This document shows positions 12,531 through 24,827 of a DNA stretch of 64,000 nucleotides, in pieces; the stretch's first letter is position 1; each line of letters opens with the position of its first letter. A program made the translations under genes and the position numbers. The stretch is from Helicoverpa zea (Eukaryota; Arthropoda; Insecta; Lepidoptera; Noctuidae): the NCBI RefSeq assembly GCF_022581195.2, contig NC_061468.1, forward strand, positions 12,046,001 through 12,110,000, written 5' to 3'. Below the pieces are notes generated by a model. The model ran no database searches. It saw only the letters and a program-made list of their open reading frames with translations, and was not told the origin of the DNA.

Positions 12531-12771
12531 GCACGTCTCCTCACGTCACCTGTCTCAATCAGCTTGCTCGACTTATTACGCCGTCCTTACGCGACAGCCG
12601 TGTCGAAACCAGAAACTATTGTTTCCGTAAATTATTTATTTACAACACGATGAGAATAACGAATGTCTCGCAGAAAAACTTAGTTACCACTTACTGCGCA
12701 AGCCATGGACCTTGTATTATTATTAGGCATAATAAGTAGAAACAATTACAACAACAATTGAATTGCAATAG

Positions 12772-12905
12772 CAGGGACCCGCATTGGTTTGCGATTGGTC
12801 TGCTATTTTAGTGATTTTGGTCTATACGGTAGTCTGCTCTACAATCATGTTGCAGTTGTAAATCATTTGCAGACAATATGATTCATTATTGAATCACAGA
12901 AAATG
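12772..12905 (+). mobile_element. MITE family G, fragment
   Basis: Middle part of the same MITE seen complete at 13040-13436, sharing TTTGGTCTATACGGTAGT. Confidence 0.7.
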
Positions 12906-13039
12906 ATAAAAATCTCTATCTCTAAATATCTATAAAATCTAGCATCAAACTTATTTTAATAAATATTTTGTGATCAAAACCAAAAAAAACACCTGAAACA
13001 TATGTATTCACTCACTCACACATGAAAAAAACATAAACT

Positions 13040-13436
13040 GGGCCCCGATTCTCCTAAGTTAATAATGTCAAAATCTAATAGAAATCGAATCGCAATATGA
13101 TCGTAATAGCAGTTTTAACCATATCGGGCATTCTGCTACTAATAAAAGACCAATCGTATTCGATTGACATTTGATTGGTGTCCGATTGGTCTGCTATTTT
13201 GATGATTTTGGTCTATACGGTAGTTTGCTGTACAATCATTTTGCAATCGTAAATCATTTGCAGACATAATGGTTCATTATTGAATGACAGAAAAGGATAA
13301 AAACGTTTATTTCAAAGAAAAAATAGCGGAATACCACATACGCTTCAATCGTAATCGAGTCGGGATTGGATCTCAGTCGAATCGAGTCGAACGTCAATCG
13401 AAGGTAGCTTAAGTAAAATTAGGAGAATCGGGCCCC
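13040..13436. mobile_element. MITE family G, complete copy
   Basis: 397-bp element with inverted ends reading GGGCCCCGATTCTCCTAA. It is rich in Sau3A-like GATC/CGATT motifs and has no ORF. Four other copies or parts lie in this window. Confidence 0.85.
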
Positions 13437-14099
13437 AGATGTATTTCATTAATGGGTTCACTAAATTCCCTCGATTGTCAATCCATGTATCGTTCCTATT
13501 TATAATGTTGGGTATAAAGTGCATCACTGCTCTGATGTATATACCCACATCTATATCATACTTTTTTTACGTACTGACAACATTTAGGAGATTTCTCTTA
13601 TCTAGAATATACTTTGTATGACGTTTTTGTAAAATCCCTTCGATGTTTTTTTAAACGTATTTGACTACACCTACATACAACTAGAAAGTTGACGTGCGCA
13701 ATAAATAGTGGGCAGTGACGCGAGACTCGAGAGATACCCCTCGCCTTATAAGTGACTATGTGGATGAGATCATTATTTTTGTACAGAAGAAAAGTAAAAT
13801 AAACTTTGTAAAATATGAATTTACGTAATTTTCAATTATTGTTACAGGTAGTTGTGCTTGTTTTATAATTATGTTAAACATTCCACTATTTAGTTGTATG
13901 ATTATCTAGAAATAAAACCAAATCATAAATATTTATTGTTTAATTTAATAATAAAAAACAATGATTTTCTGTATTATATTATAATTATTGCTATTTATAA
14001 AATAAACAGTTTTATACAATACTACTTACAGGAAACAAATGTTTTATGCTTACATAAAGTCATATTTATACAAATAATATAATAAAGAGAAAATAATAT
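13437..14099. other. AT-rich spacer, no gene seen
   Basis: Short open frames here (for example 13439-13621 and 13894-14082) have AT-driven composition and no domain. Nothing is recognised. Confidence 0.45.
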
Positions 14100-14293
14100 T
14101 TTTGTTTGCAAGTTACTTTGTTTGTACCCCTACAGGCTACGAAACCACTGAACCAATTTGAAAAAGCCTTTCACTGTTGGGAACCTACATTATCCCCTAC
14201 TAAACCCATAGGCCATATTTTATCCGGTTACGGGCAGTAGTACCTCCCACTTGCGTCCCATAACGCAAGTGTAACCGCGGGAAAGCAGCTAGT
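14100..14293 (+). mobile_element. Helitron-like 3' fragment
   Basis: Ends CCGCGGGAAAGCAGCTAG followed by T, the usual end of short lepidopteran Helitrons. The left end was not found. The foldback element is inserted next to this terminus. Confidence 0.6.
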
Positions 14294-14300
14294 TATTTTT

Positions 14301-16396
14301 GTGTGCGTTCGCGCAGCGGAATGTTGTTGAATTTAAAGATTTTAATTATGCAGATAATTAGTGTAAGACGTCCTATAATTGTGTATGGTAAATAAAAATT
14401 TGTGTATGCAGCCATTGTGGAGAAATTCACCAAAAACAGATTCCGCTGGGCGAACGTTGACGAACGTTGTCCTGGCGGAACTTTTTTTAATCCATAGACT
14501 TTAGAAGAAAAGAGATGTGTCCGAAAATTAGTGTGTATTTGTGTATAATTGATTATGTATGAATGAAATCAGTGCATGCATAAACTTCGGAGAAATTCAA
14601 TTTTCCGCTACGCGAACGTTTGGCCATTAACTAGTTTTCATATAAAGCGCTTACATAGAGAGCTGTAGATTTTTACATACGTTGTTTTGAATTGGTTTAT
14701 ATTTGTTTAAAAACCAGATTTAGAAAAAGTCGTAGGGTTTAAAAGATAAAAATATAAACGTAAAATACACTTATTAGGTCTTAGTTCTTAAAGTATGCAG
14801 TTTGGGGTCTAGATTTTCACGTTTACACAAACCTTGTAAGTGTCTCCAACATGTTGCCAAGTATCAATGATGTTCCGTTAGTAATTAAAAAGTTATAGGA
14901 TATTTTACCATGAACAGATCCACTGTTTACAAAGCAGTCGAATATCACGACGTTCTAAAGGAATTGCATGGTAAAATGTATGCCAATAATTAGTTTAATC
15001 GTTCAACTATTCACTTGCAAAATTTCATGTCATTAAATTCAGTAATTAAAGAAAGACAATTATAATACTGACGGAGCATCGAAACCCTACATAATCCGAC
15101 CAAGTTCGGATAGCTACAAAAAAGCGGCCGTGCCATATGTCTAAGCAACGTTCTTAACTTGGTAGGTTAGTATATTTATTAATATGGTACAGTTGCGAAC
15201 ACAAGCGTTAGTAAAAAATAAAACAATTGCATTTCTTGAATGAAAAATATTTTTTAATAATAATGCCACTATCTACGACATTTAAGTTAAAATACGTAAC
15301 GTTTATTAACGTTATTTTTAATCACGTAGTCAAGTAATTTATGTAAGTAATAATAATAAAAATATTTTTGTACACGGATATTTAAATAGAGAAGTACTTG
15401 TTAATTGAAGATTTATTTCTATCGTAGATAGTGGCATTATTATTAAAAAAATATTTTTGATTCAAGAAATGCAATTGTTTTATTTTTTCCTAACGCTTGT
15501 GTTCGCAACTGTACCATATTAATAAATACTAACCTACCAAGTTAAGAACGTTGCTTAGACAATGGCACGGCCGCTTTTTTGTAGCTATCCGAACTTGGTC
15601 GGATTATGTAGGGTTTCGATGCTCCGTCAGTATTATAATTGTCTTTCTTTAATTACTGAATTTAATGACATGAAATTTTGCAAGTGAATAGTTGAACGAT
15701 TAAACTAATTATTGGCATACATTTTACCATGCAATTCCTTTAGAACGTCGTGATATTCGACTGCTTTGTAAACAGTGATCTGTTCATGGTAAAATATCCT
15801 ATAACTTTTTAATTACTAACGGAACATCATTGATACTTGGCAACATGTTGGAGACACTTACAAGGTTTGTGTAAACGTGAAAATCTAGACCCCAAACTGC
15901 ATACTTTAAGAACTAAGACCTAATAAGTGTATTTTACGTTTATATTTTTATCTTTTAAACCCTACGACTTTTTCTAAATCTGGTTTTTAAACAAATATAA
16001 ACCAATTCAAAACAACGTATGTAAAAATCTACAGCTCTCTATGTAAGCGCTTTATATGAAAACTAGTTAATGGCCAAACGTTCGCGTAGCGGAAAATTGA
16101 ATTTCTCCGAAGTTTATGCATGCACTGATTTCATTCATACATAATCAATTATACACAAATACACACTAATTTTCGGACACATCTCTTTTCTTCTAAAGTC
16201 TATGGATTAAAAAAAGTTCCGCCAGGACAACGTTCGTCAACGTTCGCCCAGCGGAATCTGTTTTTGGTGAATTTCTCCACAGTGGCTGCATACACAAATT
16301 TTTATTTACCATACACAATTATAGGACGTCTTACACTAATTATCTGCATAATTAAAATCTTTAAATTCAACAACATTCCGCTGCGCGAACGCACAC
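14301..16396. mobile_element. Foldback element with 1-kb inverted arms
   Basis: Two nearly identical inverted arms (14301-15280 and 15422-16396) flank about 140 bp of AT-rich spacer. The 9-bp direct duplication GTTATTTTT lies at 14292-14300 and 16397-16405. Ends read GTGTGCGTTCGCGCAGCGG. Arms contain repeated CCGCT...GCGAACGTT motifs and no ORF. Nine-base duplications and giant inverted ends fit Foldback/MULE-type elements, but the superfamily is an inference. Confidence 0.9.
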
Positions 16397-16447
16397 GTTA
16401 TTTTTAGGTTTCGGAGGCGTGAGTCACCTCGCGACACAGACACCAGA

Positions 16448-17172
16448 GTGCTTAGTGCGAGTTTTCGTGAATTTTTTTACGGACTCACATGAGAGCGCGT
16501 ATACTAAGATTTGTATGGAACAAAAACAGCTCCACCTAGTGTCAAAAATTGGAACCTGTTTTTGTTCCATACAAACAGTGTTGCCAACAGTTGTAGAAGC
16601 TTACCACCAGAGTCAACTTTTAAAACCACCAGAAAACCACTAACAAAAATTTATCCCACACTTAAAATCACCAAATTCACCACTAAAAAAATATTGTTTA
16701 TATTTTATTGTAACCTAAAACAATTTAATCATCCAAAGATGTAACTCGGCAACGATAGAAAATTAAAACAGACAAAGCATTACATCTGTTTAGCAATTCA
16801 TCCGACCCGATCCGAATCCTTCACAAATTATAATCGGCGTAGTAGTTTCACAAATTGTTTAGTTACGCATTTGACCAATGAATGAGTACTTAATGTAATT
16901 ATATAGTAGTCGTTCACCTTTTTGTTTTGTAGATGCTTTTTTGACATTCCGTGAGACTTCAAATCTCCATAGTAACTCCTTAAAGTTGTACCACAAAACT
17001 TACATTTCGCTACTTGACCCGCAGTACTTTCAACATTTCGCCACTAAATAGGGGACTTAAACCACCAGTATTAGTGGAAAATCCACTAAGTTGGCAACAC
17101 TGCATACAAATCTTAGTATACGCGCTCTCATGTGAGTCCGTAAAAAAATTCACGAAAACTCGCACTAAGCAC
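16448..17172. mobile_element. Inverted-repeat element with zinc-finger remnant
   Basis: Inverted ends of about 69 bp start GTGCTTAGTGCGAGTTTTCG and include GCGCGTATACTAAGATTTG. A separate small hairpin lies at about 16511-16573 (GTATGGAACAAAAACAG and its complement). The right half holds a minus-strand zinc-finger fragment. Confidence 0.75.
16898..17050 (-). pseudogene. BED/C2H2-like zinc-finger fragment of a transposase
   Basis: The minus strand reads a finger of the form C-x2-C-x13-H-x5-H (CKFC ... LKSH ... KKH). This type is found at the N-terminus of many hAT-like transposases and related genes. No start and no catalytic domain are present. Probably the relic of the gene that once filled the surrounding inverted-repeat element. 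Confidence 0.5.
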
Positions 17173-18569
17173 TCAGAGCACAAGAGAGCTTGAGAACTTT
17201 TGAACAAAGAGTACCGAATAGAGTTTATCTCTCGCACTAATCTGGTATTGACCAAACACAAAATTAGTATTATTCAAACTTAAATCCGTTTATTTAAATA
17301 AGGCTGATTTATCAGTTCTTTTTGAACATCAGAAACAACAAAAGGAAGCTCCAAAACGCCCACTTTTCATGTTACAGGAAAGAAAAGTGGCGCAAGAAAC
17401 TACCAAGCAACACATCCCGACCCCATCAAATTTTAACAGCGCTAAGTAGCCCGAAGTCCAACTCAATGTTCAGTTCAATTCACTCATTATCAATTGCTCG
17501 AAACATTTCGTACATACCATTATTTATTTTTATCCTAATATGTTTTTCTGTTCATTTCAAGAATAAATTAAATTCGAGGTCAAAAATGTTAACAAGAAAA
17601 GTATCAAGGTACATAGGTAGTAGTTTTTCTTTGTCAAACTAGAAAATTTAACCTATGTTATAAAATAGAAACACTTGATTACCTAATTCCATCCCAATTT
17701 CCATTTCTCAATTAAATAAATCAATATAAAATCTTTCTTTAAATTATTGAGCCAGTATAAAATTACATAGGGAACTTAGAAAAAAATAAATAATAAAAGG
17801 GTGTGTGTTTTTATTGCCATAAGTGTATGGTGCGCAAAGCGATCCCCACTCTTCCGCCGAGAGCTCATTATCCGTGCCGATAATTATACCTATATTATTC
17901 CGCATTAAAGGACGCCGGAGGAGTTCGAAATTACGTTTTCGTATTCTAAAGTTTATACCCAAAATGAAACAACAAGATTGTGCCACCAGTGTCCCGCGTT
18001 ATGTGTGTAACGCGCTTGCCGGCCTGGACTAGCGGGCGCTACTAGTGAAAACCTGCAGTACTCGTTTGTTCAAATAATAGCGTATAGTACCTCGCTCACT
18101 CTCCTCAATAACTATTACAGTCAGTGCTTCCTGTAAACTGTATATTATAATCTTAATAACTCGTACGTACTATACACGGAATGATTTGATATGTATTATC
18201 TGAAAGAGGCAAATGTTTTCTTATGCATAAAGATTGTATACACTGTTTTGCAAAAAACAGGGCCTTCTGTGCGAAATCTCAGTTTTAAAGAGTGGTTAAT
18301 TCTTATTTTGGACTAATTCCTGGTAGAAGGTTCGAACTTTCTACGTTCCACATATGCCAGTCATTAAAACATTTTGAAACATACGTAAAGTCTTCAAAAC
18401 TCTGATTTGGTTTTGGTGCCCGTTTTTTTTTTGCAATACAGTTTATTTTGAGATCAGATTGTGTTTTCAGTCAATTTTTTTTTGCAACATTAGATATTGT
18501 GTATGGGTAAGATTGATGTCCGACGAATGTTTAGTGAATAAGTTATTCATTTTATGGTCGTGCGCGGCA
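17173..18569. other. Spacer between VAC14 and TBK1, no gene seen
   Basis: AT-rich DNA with repeat-like parts, for example near 17375-17410. An AATAAA on the minus strand (18442-18447) is a plausible poly(A) signal for TBK1. No coding region is supported. Confidence 0.45.
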
Positions 18570-21500
18570 CTAGGGCGCCACGTCCCGGGTGAGCGCGGCC
18601 AGGCGCGCCAGCAGCGCGGCGTGCGGCGCCAGCGCGGCCGCCAGCTCGTCGTGCGCCGCCAGCAGCGCGCGCAGCCCCGCGCCGCGCGCGCCCACGCCGG
18701 CGCCGGGCCGCGCCTCGGGCCGCGCCGCGCCCGCCGCCTGCGCGTCGCCGGCGTCGCGCAGCGCGTGCTCGGCGTCCTGCACGCGCGCCGCCAGCGTCAG
18801 CAGCTTGAGCTCGGCGCTCGACACGTCCTTGTCCAGGATCTGCGTCTGCAGGAACACTGTCTGCGCCACCTTGTACCTTTCACATCGACACGTATGAGCC
18901 ACACGCATTCAATTCATCCATCGAATAACTTTAAAAAATCGATCAAGAGCGTGTCCAACCAAGTAGTGTAGCGTTTCGTAATTTCCCGGTTATTACTCAT
19001 ACCGACCCCATTAAGAGCGCGAAAGTACAGTGATTGGTTTTCTCCTTTGCAACAACTAGCCCGGTTATGTGTGTTAGGTTTTCGGTGGTAACTTTGCATT
19101 GCGTGAATGATGAAGTCATGGTGGCCTACTGGGTAAAAAACCTACCTCTCAAGTATGTGGGCGTGGGTTCGATTCCAGGTCAGGCAAGTACCAATGCAAA
19201 TTTTCTGAGTTTGTATGTACTTTCTAAGTATATCTTGGACACCAATGACTATGTTTCGGTTGGCACGTTGAGCCAGAACCTAGAGTTCCTGGCTGCCATT
19301 GAACTTCCTCGCAATTGTTACAGGTAGTCAGAAGCCAGTTAATCTGACACAGTGCAGCCAAGGGGTATTGGGTGGCCCGGGTAACTAAGTTGAGGAAGTC
19401 AGATAGGCAGTTGCTCCTGGTACTCAGCTGCATCCAGTGAGAATGGTAGCCGACTCCAATATATATACTTGGGACAAGGCTCGGGAGATAATAAAGTTAA
19501 TTTATCACTTTGTCATACATATAATTACTGGTAGCAAATTACAGCTTTCTAGTGCTAACGGTCTCTGAAACTATACGTGGACGGACAAACAGCCAGACAT
19601 AGATATAAGGGTTGCATAGTCCACTAGGAACCCTTAAGGCTCGAGCAGACCGGATGCGTATGCGTAACCACGTCGTAGTCACGCGCGTAGTTACGGCGTA
19701 ACCATGAGTTGTAATGTATGGAAATGTATGAGACAGGCCACACCGCTTGCGTAACGTAGACACGCGCGTCGTTACGCAAGCGGTGTGGCCTGTCTCATAC
19801 ATTTCCATACATTACAACTCATGGTTACGCCGTAACTACGCGCGTGACTACGCTTACGTCTACGCATACGCATCCGGTCTGCTGGAGCCTTTATAGTCGC
19901 TATACTGTGCATGCTATAGACCAACTATTATAGACTGGCTGGTTAGTCTAGTGGTAGCAAGCGCGGCTGCTGAGCACGAGCTCTCTTGTTTGTTTTCCGG
20001 ATCGATCGCTTTGTGGGTTTTATAAACTTTCAGTTGCTGTTTAACTTTGTTGTTTTAATGTCTTTGTTATGTATGGATAATTTTATGTATGTATATTTGT
20101 ATTTTTATGGGCCCTAGTTGCCTGAAATAAAGGAATAAATAAAATAGAGACCCTATAGAGATATCTCATCGTCTCCCGAGCCTTTTCTTAACTATGTTAG
20201 GGTCGGCTTCCAGTCTCACTGGATGCAGCTAAGTACCAGGGCGTCTACATCTACCTATAATTGCAATCTGCACTCTTCGGTGTAGCACGAATGATAAAGG
20301 GGCGAAGCGTTTTCCAACAACAAATGAATGAAGTGTAGCATCGTACCAGTCGGCGATGGCGTCAGCTCGCGCGCGGGCGAGCGGCGCAGCGCGCTGCAGC
20401 AGCGCCCGCGCGCGCCGGCCCGTCTCCGCCACCGTGATGCGCTCCAGCACGTGGAACTGCTCGTCGTTGTAGGTGAGCGAGCGCGTGGCGCGGTCCCGCA
20501 CCAGGTGCTGCCACGAGTCGCGCAGCCGCTCCACCAGCGTGCGCGCGCGCACGTGCAGGCGCAGCTCCGCCGGGCACGGCGCCGCCGCCGCGTCGAACTC
20601 CGCGCGCAGCGCCGGCGCCGCGTGCCGCGCCAGCAGCGCCTGCGCCGCCGCGCGCAGCGCCGCCGCCTCGCCCGCCACCAGCGCCGCCATGGCGGCCCAG
20701 CCGTCGCGCGCCGGCGCCGCCCGCTCCAGCGCGCGCGCGGCCGCCAGCGCCAGCGCCGCGTGCGCCGCCAGCGCGTCGGCCCGCGCCGCCACGCGCGCCA
20801 GCCGCGCCGCCAGCAGCGCGCCCCAGCGCGACACGCACGCGCCGCACAGCAGCGACGCCGCGCACGCCGCCTCCACGCGCCGCTTGATGGCGTGGCCCAC
20901 GCTGCACGCCGTCTGCGGGCCGAGGCGTGAGTCGGGCGCGGGGGCGGAGGCCGCCGCCCGAGCCCGGCTGGCTTACCTTGGCCTGGCTGGCGTCGTTCTC
21001 GACGGACACGATGTTGGGGAACACGGGGAACTTGGGTATGTCGGGCTCCGGCGCCATGCTCACGTTGTTGTTGTTCTTGTTGAAAAGCATAAGCGGCTCC
21101 TCCGCCGTCGTCTCCGGGTAGTCCTTTCCTACACCACACAAAAACTCGTAAAAAAGATCGCTCGAGGACACAAAGTTTCAATCGATTGCGGGTGTTCAGT
21201 AGATACAGTTTTGGACATAGTCCGTTACAAAATAAACGCAATACATACTTTTAACAAAAATGCCCTTATTATTATTTTCTTGTTGGTATGAGTCACGCGG
21301 ATTTTTTGTCCAACTGGTGTGTTGAGAGACCGGACATATAATTGCATAAAATACGCCAGTGCTGCTTCGTACAGTTAGCGTCAACCGTGTCGTCACGCAA
21401 CTAGATCCACGTTACAGTCGACGCTCCTACACTGAACAAGTATTGCTTTCGATATTTACATAGTAGCGGAGGGGGGGGGGGGCGGGTGCCATCGCGGCAC

Positions 21501-24337
21501 GGGCAAAAGGGACCATCCACGTAATCTGCAAAACCTAGGTTCACTACCAGACGCAGAGCAGGTCCGAGACATTGCCACGGGACTGAGAGAGGTGACACAG
21601 TCCGACTGTCACCTTTCTTTTCCACCTGCGTCCTTGCCGCACGCCCGCTCGATCCAAAATTACAATAAATTGACTGATTACTATGAATTCCTTAAAGTTA
21701 GAAAAAAAAAATTTGAATTTATTCTGCGCCTACTTTTTGAGTCCTCAATCTAACAAAAACTTGAGTCACCACTTAATTCTGAGTTTAATTTCAATTTAAA
21801 AGAGTCCTGAAATCAACAATAAAAAAAAAATCTTTATGGTGGTTTTTTTTATAAGCTGGTCAGGTACTTTTGTGTCCCATAATTAAAAAAAAATACACAC
21901 GGCACTGATGGTAGGTTTATGCGTTTAGAAATAATTCATAAAAAAAAATTTGGGGTGCTCAATAGGTAGCCGCCCCGGCTGACACCCGATGCTACGCCGC
22001 CACTGCATATCAAGATCAAATAATGAAGATGTAAAATTCTAATAAATAAGGAGGGCGCGTCATTTCAGCTTAGACGAGCTATAGGAGCGCGGCTCACCCA
22101 GCGTACTGTCGTCCACGACGGACAGCAGCAGCTTGTCCTGGTGCAGCAGGATCTGCGACTCCGCCACCACGCTCGTCTGCTCGCAGATGTACGTCTGTAG
22201 GTGCTCGTACTTCTCTTCCGGCTTCAGGAACACCTGCCCACAACACGTGCATCACTTCCAGTTTTACATAGCCGTTTCCGTTAGCGGCGGGGGTTTACTC
22301 GTAAATTAATACAATTACATTTAGAATTGTACAAAGAGTTTTTAATTTTCCTAGATGGCGGTTTTTATTATTTTCCATACTTAAAACTATCTTTGTAAAC
22401 ATCAATAAAATAACAGGTTTTATTAATCTGCAAACAACAACAGCTAAAAATAAATATTTCCAAATAATTAAAGAGAGCAATTACAAAACGAATTTAAAAA
22501 CGGCTGGCACCCCAGCAGTGACAATGACACAACAAATTATGTCTTTAATATTGGGGTATTGTGCCATGCAATCTGCACTCCCACTGCAGGAATCACTATA
22601 GTGTCCAAGGGAGTCCAAAGACATTGGCAGCAATCTGGCGGGGTTGTAATCTGTATATATAAAAATGAAACCCGCTTTCCGTTGCCACGAAATAACATGA
22701 AAACAGCTTTACCGATTTGGCTGAAAATTAGAGGGGAGGTAACTTAGACTCGGAAGAAGGTTTAAGGAGTTTTTGTCACCATCCGGCTACGGGACGCGGG
22801 TGAAACCGCGGGCGAAAGCTAGTTACAAATAATGTACATATAATATTAATTGTTGCTTATTCACAATATTGAACAAAATTACTAAGGGTCGGTTCATATC
22901 TAACGGAATATGCGTCGCGTATTACCGGTCGCGTAACGCCAGAACTGACAAATATACGGTAAAACATTCAATCATTCACACCTAACCGATGATGCGTTAG
23001 TGCGTCGATCAAACATTTACGATACGCTCGACGCATTTTCCGTCAGATATGAACCGACCCTAAGAGCTTATAAACCCTCTGCTTCACGAGAAGATTGTGG
23101 TGATTGTTGATTATTTGTCTTCAGCTTCAGCCAATAATATACCTTTGGTTGGACTATAAAGATGTTAGAAGAAGATATTTTTTATTGGCTCTGCAACTAC
23201 TAATCTGATTGGAAAATTCTTTCAATGTTGGCATGTTAGACTATCTACAACATAAGCCATAGTGACTATATTTCCTTACTTTAATGCTAGCTGCTTTATT
23301 AACATGGAACACATGTACAGGGGTTGTGGATGTCGTTATTTGAACTTCAGAGAAAAACCGTTCGAAAGTCCATATCCTGTGAGGATCCACTTCCAGTAGG
23401 CCAGCGAGAAGAGGAGTCACGAGCTTCCGTAAGCCTACACTCAGTTGGCAGTGTGGTGGCAGGTCACGTGCCCAATCTATTGGCCCATTCTCAGTTGTTT
23501 GGGTTCCCTGAAAATTTTAGTTCATAATTTATGATAAGTGTTAGAATAAATGAAAAATATTCACAGATAATTTGTTTCTACAATACTTACTGCAATGACT
23601 CCAGATGCCTTCTTTGTAGTAATATAAAACATAGTTTCTTTATTTCTTCTACCTCCATATGGTCGAAATGGCAGCTGGCCTGTGGCCACATGGTACAATG
23701 TGACGCCGATAGACCACAGGTCCACTGTAGCACCAAAACTCTTTCCCACTGGTTTCCGCAACACTGCTCTTTCATACATGTCAGGGTGTAGGTACTCCTC
23801 AGTACCGTACAAAGACACAAACTGTTCCTCCTCTTGCAGCTCTCTGGCTGCTCCGAAGTCTGTGAGCTTATATGTAGTAGTTCCATCCTCATTAATATAC
23901 TTCATGATATTTCCTGGTTTTAAATCTCTGTGCACTAAGTTATTATCCCGTAAATGTTTCATGCCAGCTGTTAAGTGCTCCAAAACTAATAGAAACTCGT
24001 GTTCTTGAAGACCATAGGTATTCTCAGGGTCATCGAGTATGTTGAACAAGCTGCCTCCGGTGCACAGCTCCATCACGATCACTTTACCGCGGCCTTCCTG
24101 TTCCTCCTCGATCGCAAGAAGTTTCACGATGTTCTCGTGTTTCACCTTCTTGAGCACCTCAAACTCCCTCATCTGCACATCGTGCGGCCGCATGTGACTC
24201 AGCTGGTTGAACGTCTTCACCGCCACGGGTTCCCCGTTGTTTTTGTTGACGCCCTGGAACACGGCGCCTGTAGCGCCCTTTCCGAGCACGCTAGTCGTGC
24301 ACCACACATAGTTCTCGGAGCCCCGTAAGAAGGACAT
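18570..24337 (-). CDS. TBK1: TBK1 / IKK-epsilon-type kinase (six exons)
   Basis: Serine/threonine kinase of the TBK1-IKKe family (Drosophila Ik2), which phosphorylates targets in innate immunity, autophagy and cytoskeletal control. Exons in order of transcription: 24337-23591, 23507-23280, 22233-22098, 21128-20977, 20912-20347, 18876-18570, all GT-AG and in phase, giving about 711 residues (human 729). Kinase domain: GKGATG at about 19-24, Lys41, HRD at 136-138, DFG at 160-162, and the activation loop EQFVSLYGTEEYL with Ser175 at the place of human Ser172. Then TENGPIDW, a ubiquitin-like domain (about 300-375), and a coiled-coil scaffold/dimerisation domain with LTYNDEQFH. The start ATG at 24337 gives the expected N-terminus. 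The scaffold exons are extremely GC- and Ala/Arg-rich, unlike the first two. The identity is very secure. Confidence 0.95.
19117..19493 (+). mobile_element. SINE, family A, near full length
   Basis: Begins with a tRNA-like head (box-A-like GGTGGCCTACTGGG, box-B-like GGGTTCGATTCC) and continues through the family core to GGCTCGGGAGATAATAA. Lies in the last TBK1 intron. Confidence 0.8.
19635..19892. mobile_element. Palindromic MITE in TBK1 intron
   Basis: An almost perfect inverted repeat with arms of about 115 bp (AAGGCTC...CAGACCGGATGCGTATGCG and complement), rich in CGCGTAGTTACG motifs. Flanks suggest a 3-bp TTA/TAA-type duplication, as in Tourist-like MITEs. Confidence 0.8.
19935..20147 (+). 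mobile_element. SINE, family B
   Basis: tRNA-like head (GGTTAGTCTAGTGGTAGCAA) followed by a short body and a tail ending GCCTGAAATAAAGGAATAAA, like a non-LTR retrotransposon 3' end. Confidence 0.65.
20163..20243 (-). mobile_element. SINE fragment, family A
   Basis: Reverse-strand copy of the 3' terminal part of SINE family A (GTCTCCCGAGCCTTTTC...GGCTTCCAGTCTCACTGG). Confidence 0.65.
21129..22097. other. TBK1 intron 3, low-complexity DNA
   Basis: Holds a poly-G tract (about 21470-21482) and several homopolymer A runs. The section 21480-21650 is richer in GC and could be an old repeat, but I do not recognise it. Confidence 0.4.
22650..22822 (+). mobile_element. Short non-autonomous Helitron
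   Basis: Starts TCTGTATATATAAAAATG after an A and ends GGGCGAAAGCTAG before a T. This is the TC...CTAG structure with A/T insertion site. 173 bp, in a TBK1 intron. Confidence 0.8.
22886..23060. mobile_element. MITE with TAA duplication
   Basis: 175 bp with inverted ends GGGTCGGTTCATATCT and a TAA on each side (22883-22885, 23061-23063), in line with PIF/Harbinger-type MITEs. Interior rich in TCGACGCAT-like motifs. Confidence 0.75.
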
Positions 24338-24827
24338 TCTTGAAAGTTACTTGTGCAATACAGTTACAAAATGTTCAAAGAGGATTTCAAACTCCGTAAG
24401 AGTATTTTATGCACAGCAGTCTAAGTGATCTCTTACAGCCATAACATAACCTATGCACTCGTAGTTGTGTAATGCAATACAAAAGTGATGTTCAATTTGA
24501 ATACTTTCAATAAATAAAATCAACTTTCCAATAAACTGCAAAAATAAATAAAACTTCATTCGTATCATGACAAATGACACCAAAATACCAAACTGCGGCT
24601 GCCAGGCCACAGACTACTATGTGTTGGTCTGCTGATAGTATGGCATCTCGCAGTTCAGCCTTTGACTTTCTCTCGTTAAGGTATTTAGAGATGTTGATAA
24701 TTTGTAAATTATTATTTAGCAGTAGCAGTCGATTGTAGCTCTAGAAATTTTGATTTCTGTTAGTCGGTTCTCGCATGTAATACGCAGTTTCCAAAATCCG
24801 ACTTGGCAACACTGAATGTGGTGTGAG

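Noticed and set aside
16419..17261. Two ORFs sharing a CLVRVFVNFF peptide as a gene family
   Set aside because: The shared peptide comes from the two inverted ends of one transposable element.
19935..20010. tRNA gene candidate
   Set aside because: Box-A/B-like sequence is the head of a SINE. The cloverleaf cannot be completed, and the same head recurs in other SINE copies.
20255..21241. Long Arg- and Ala-rich ORFs on both strands over the TBK1 exons
   Set aside because: They are shadow frames of GC-rich TBK1 exons with few stop codons, and they have no family resemblance.
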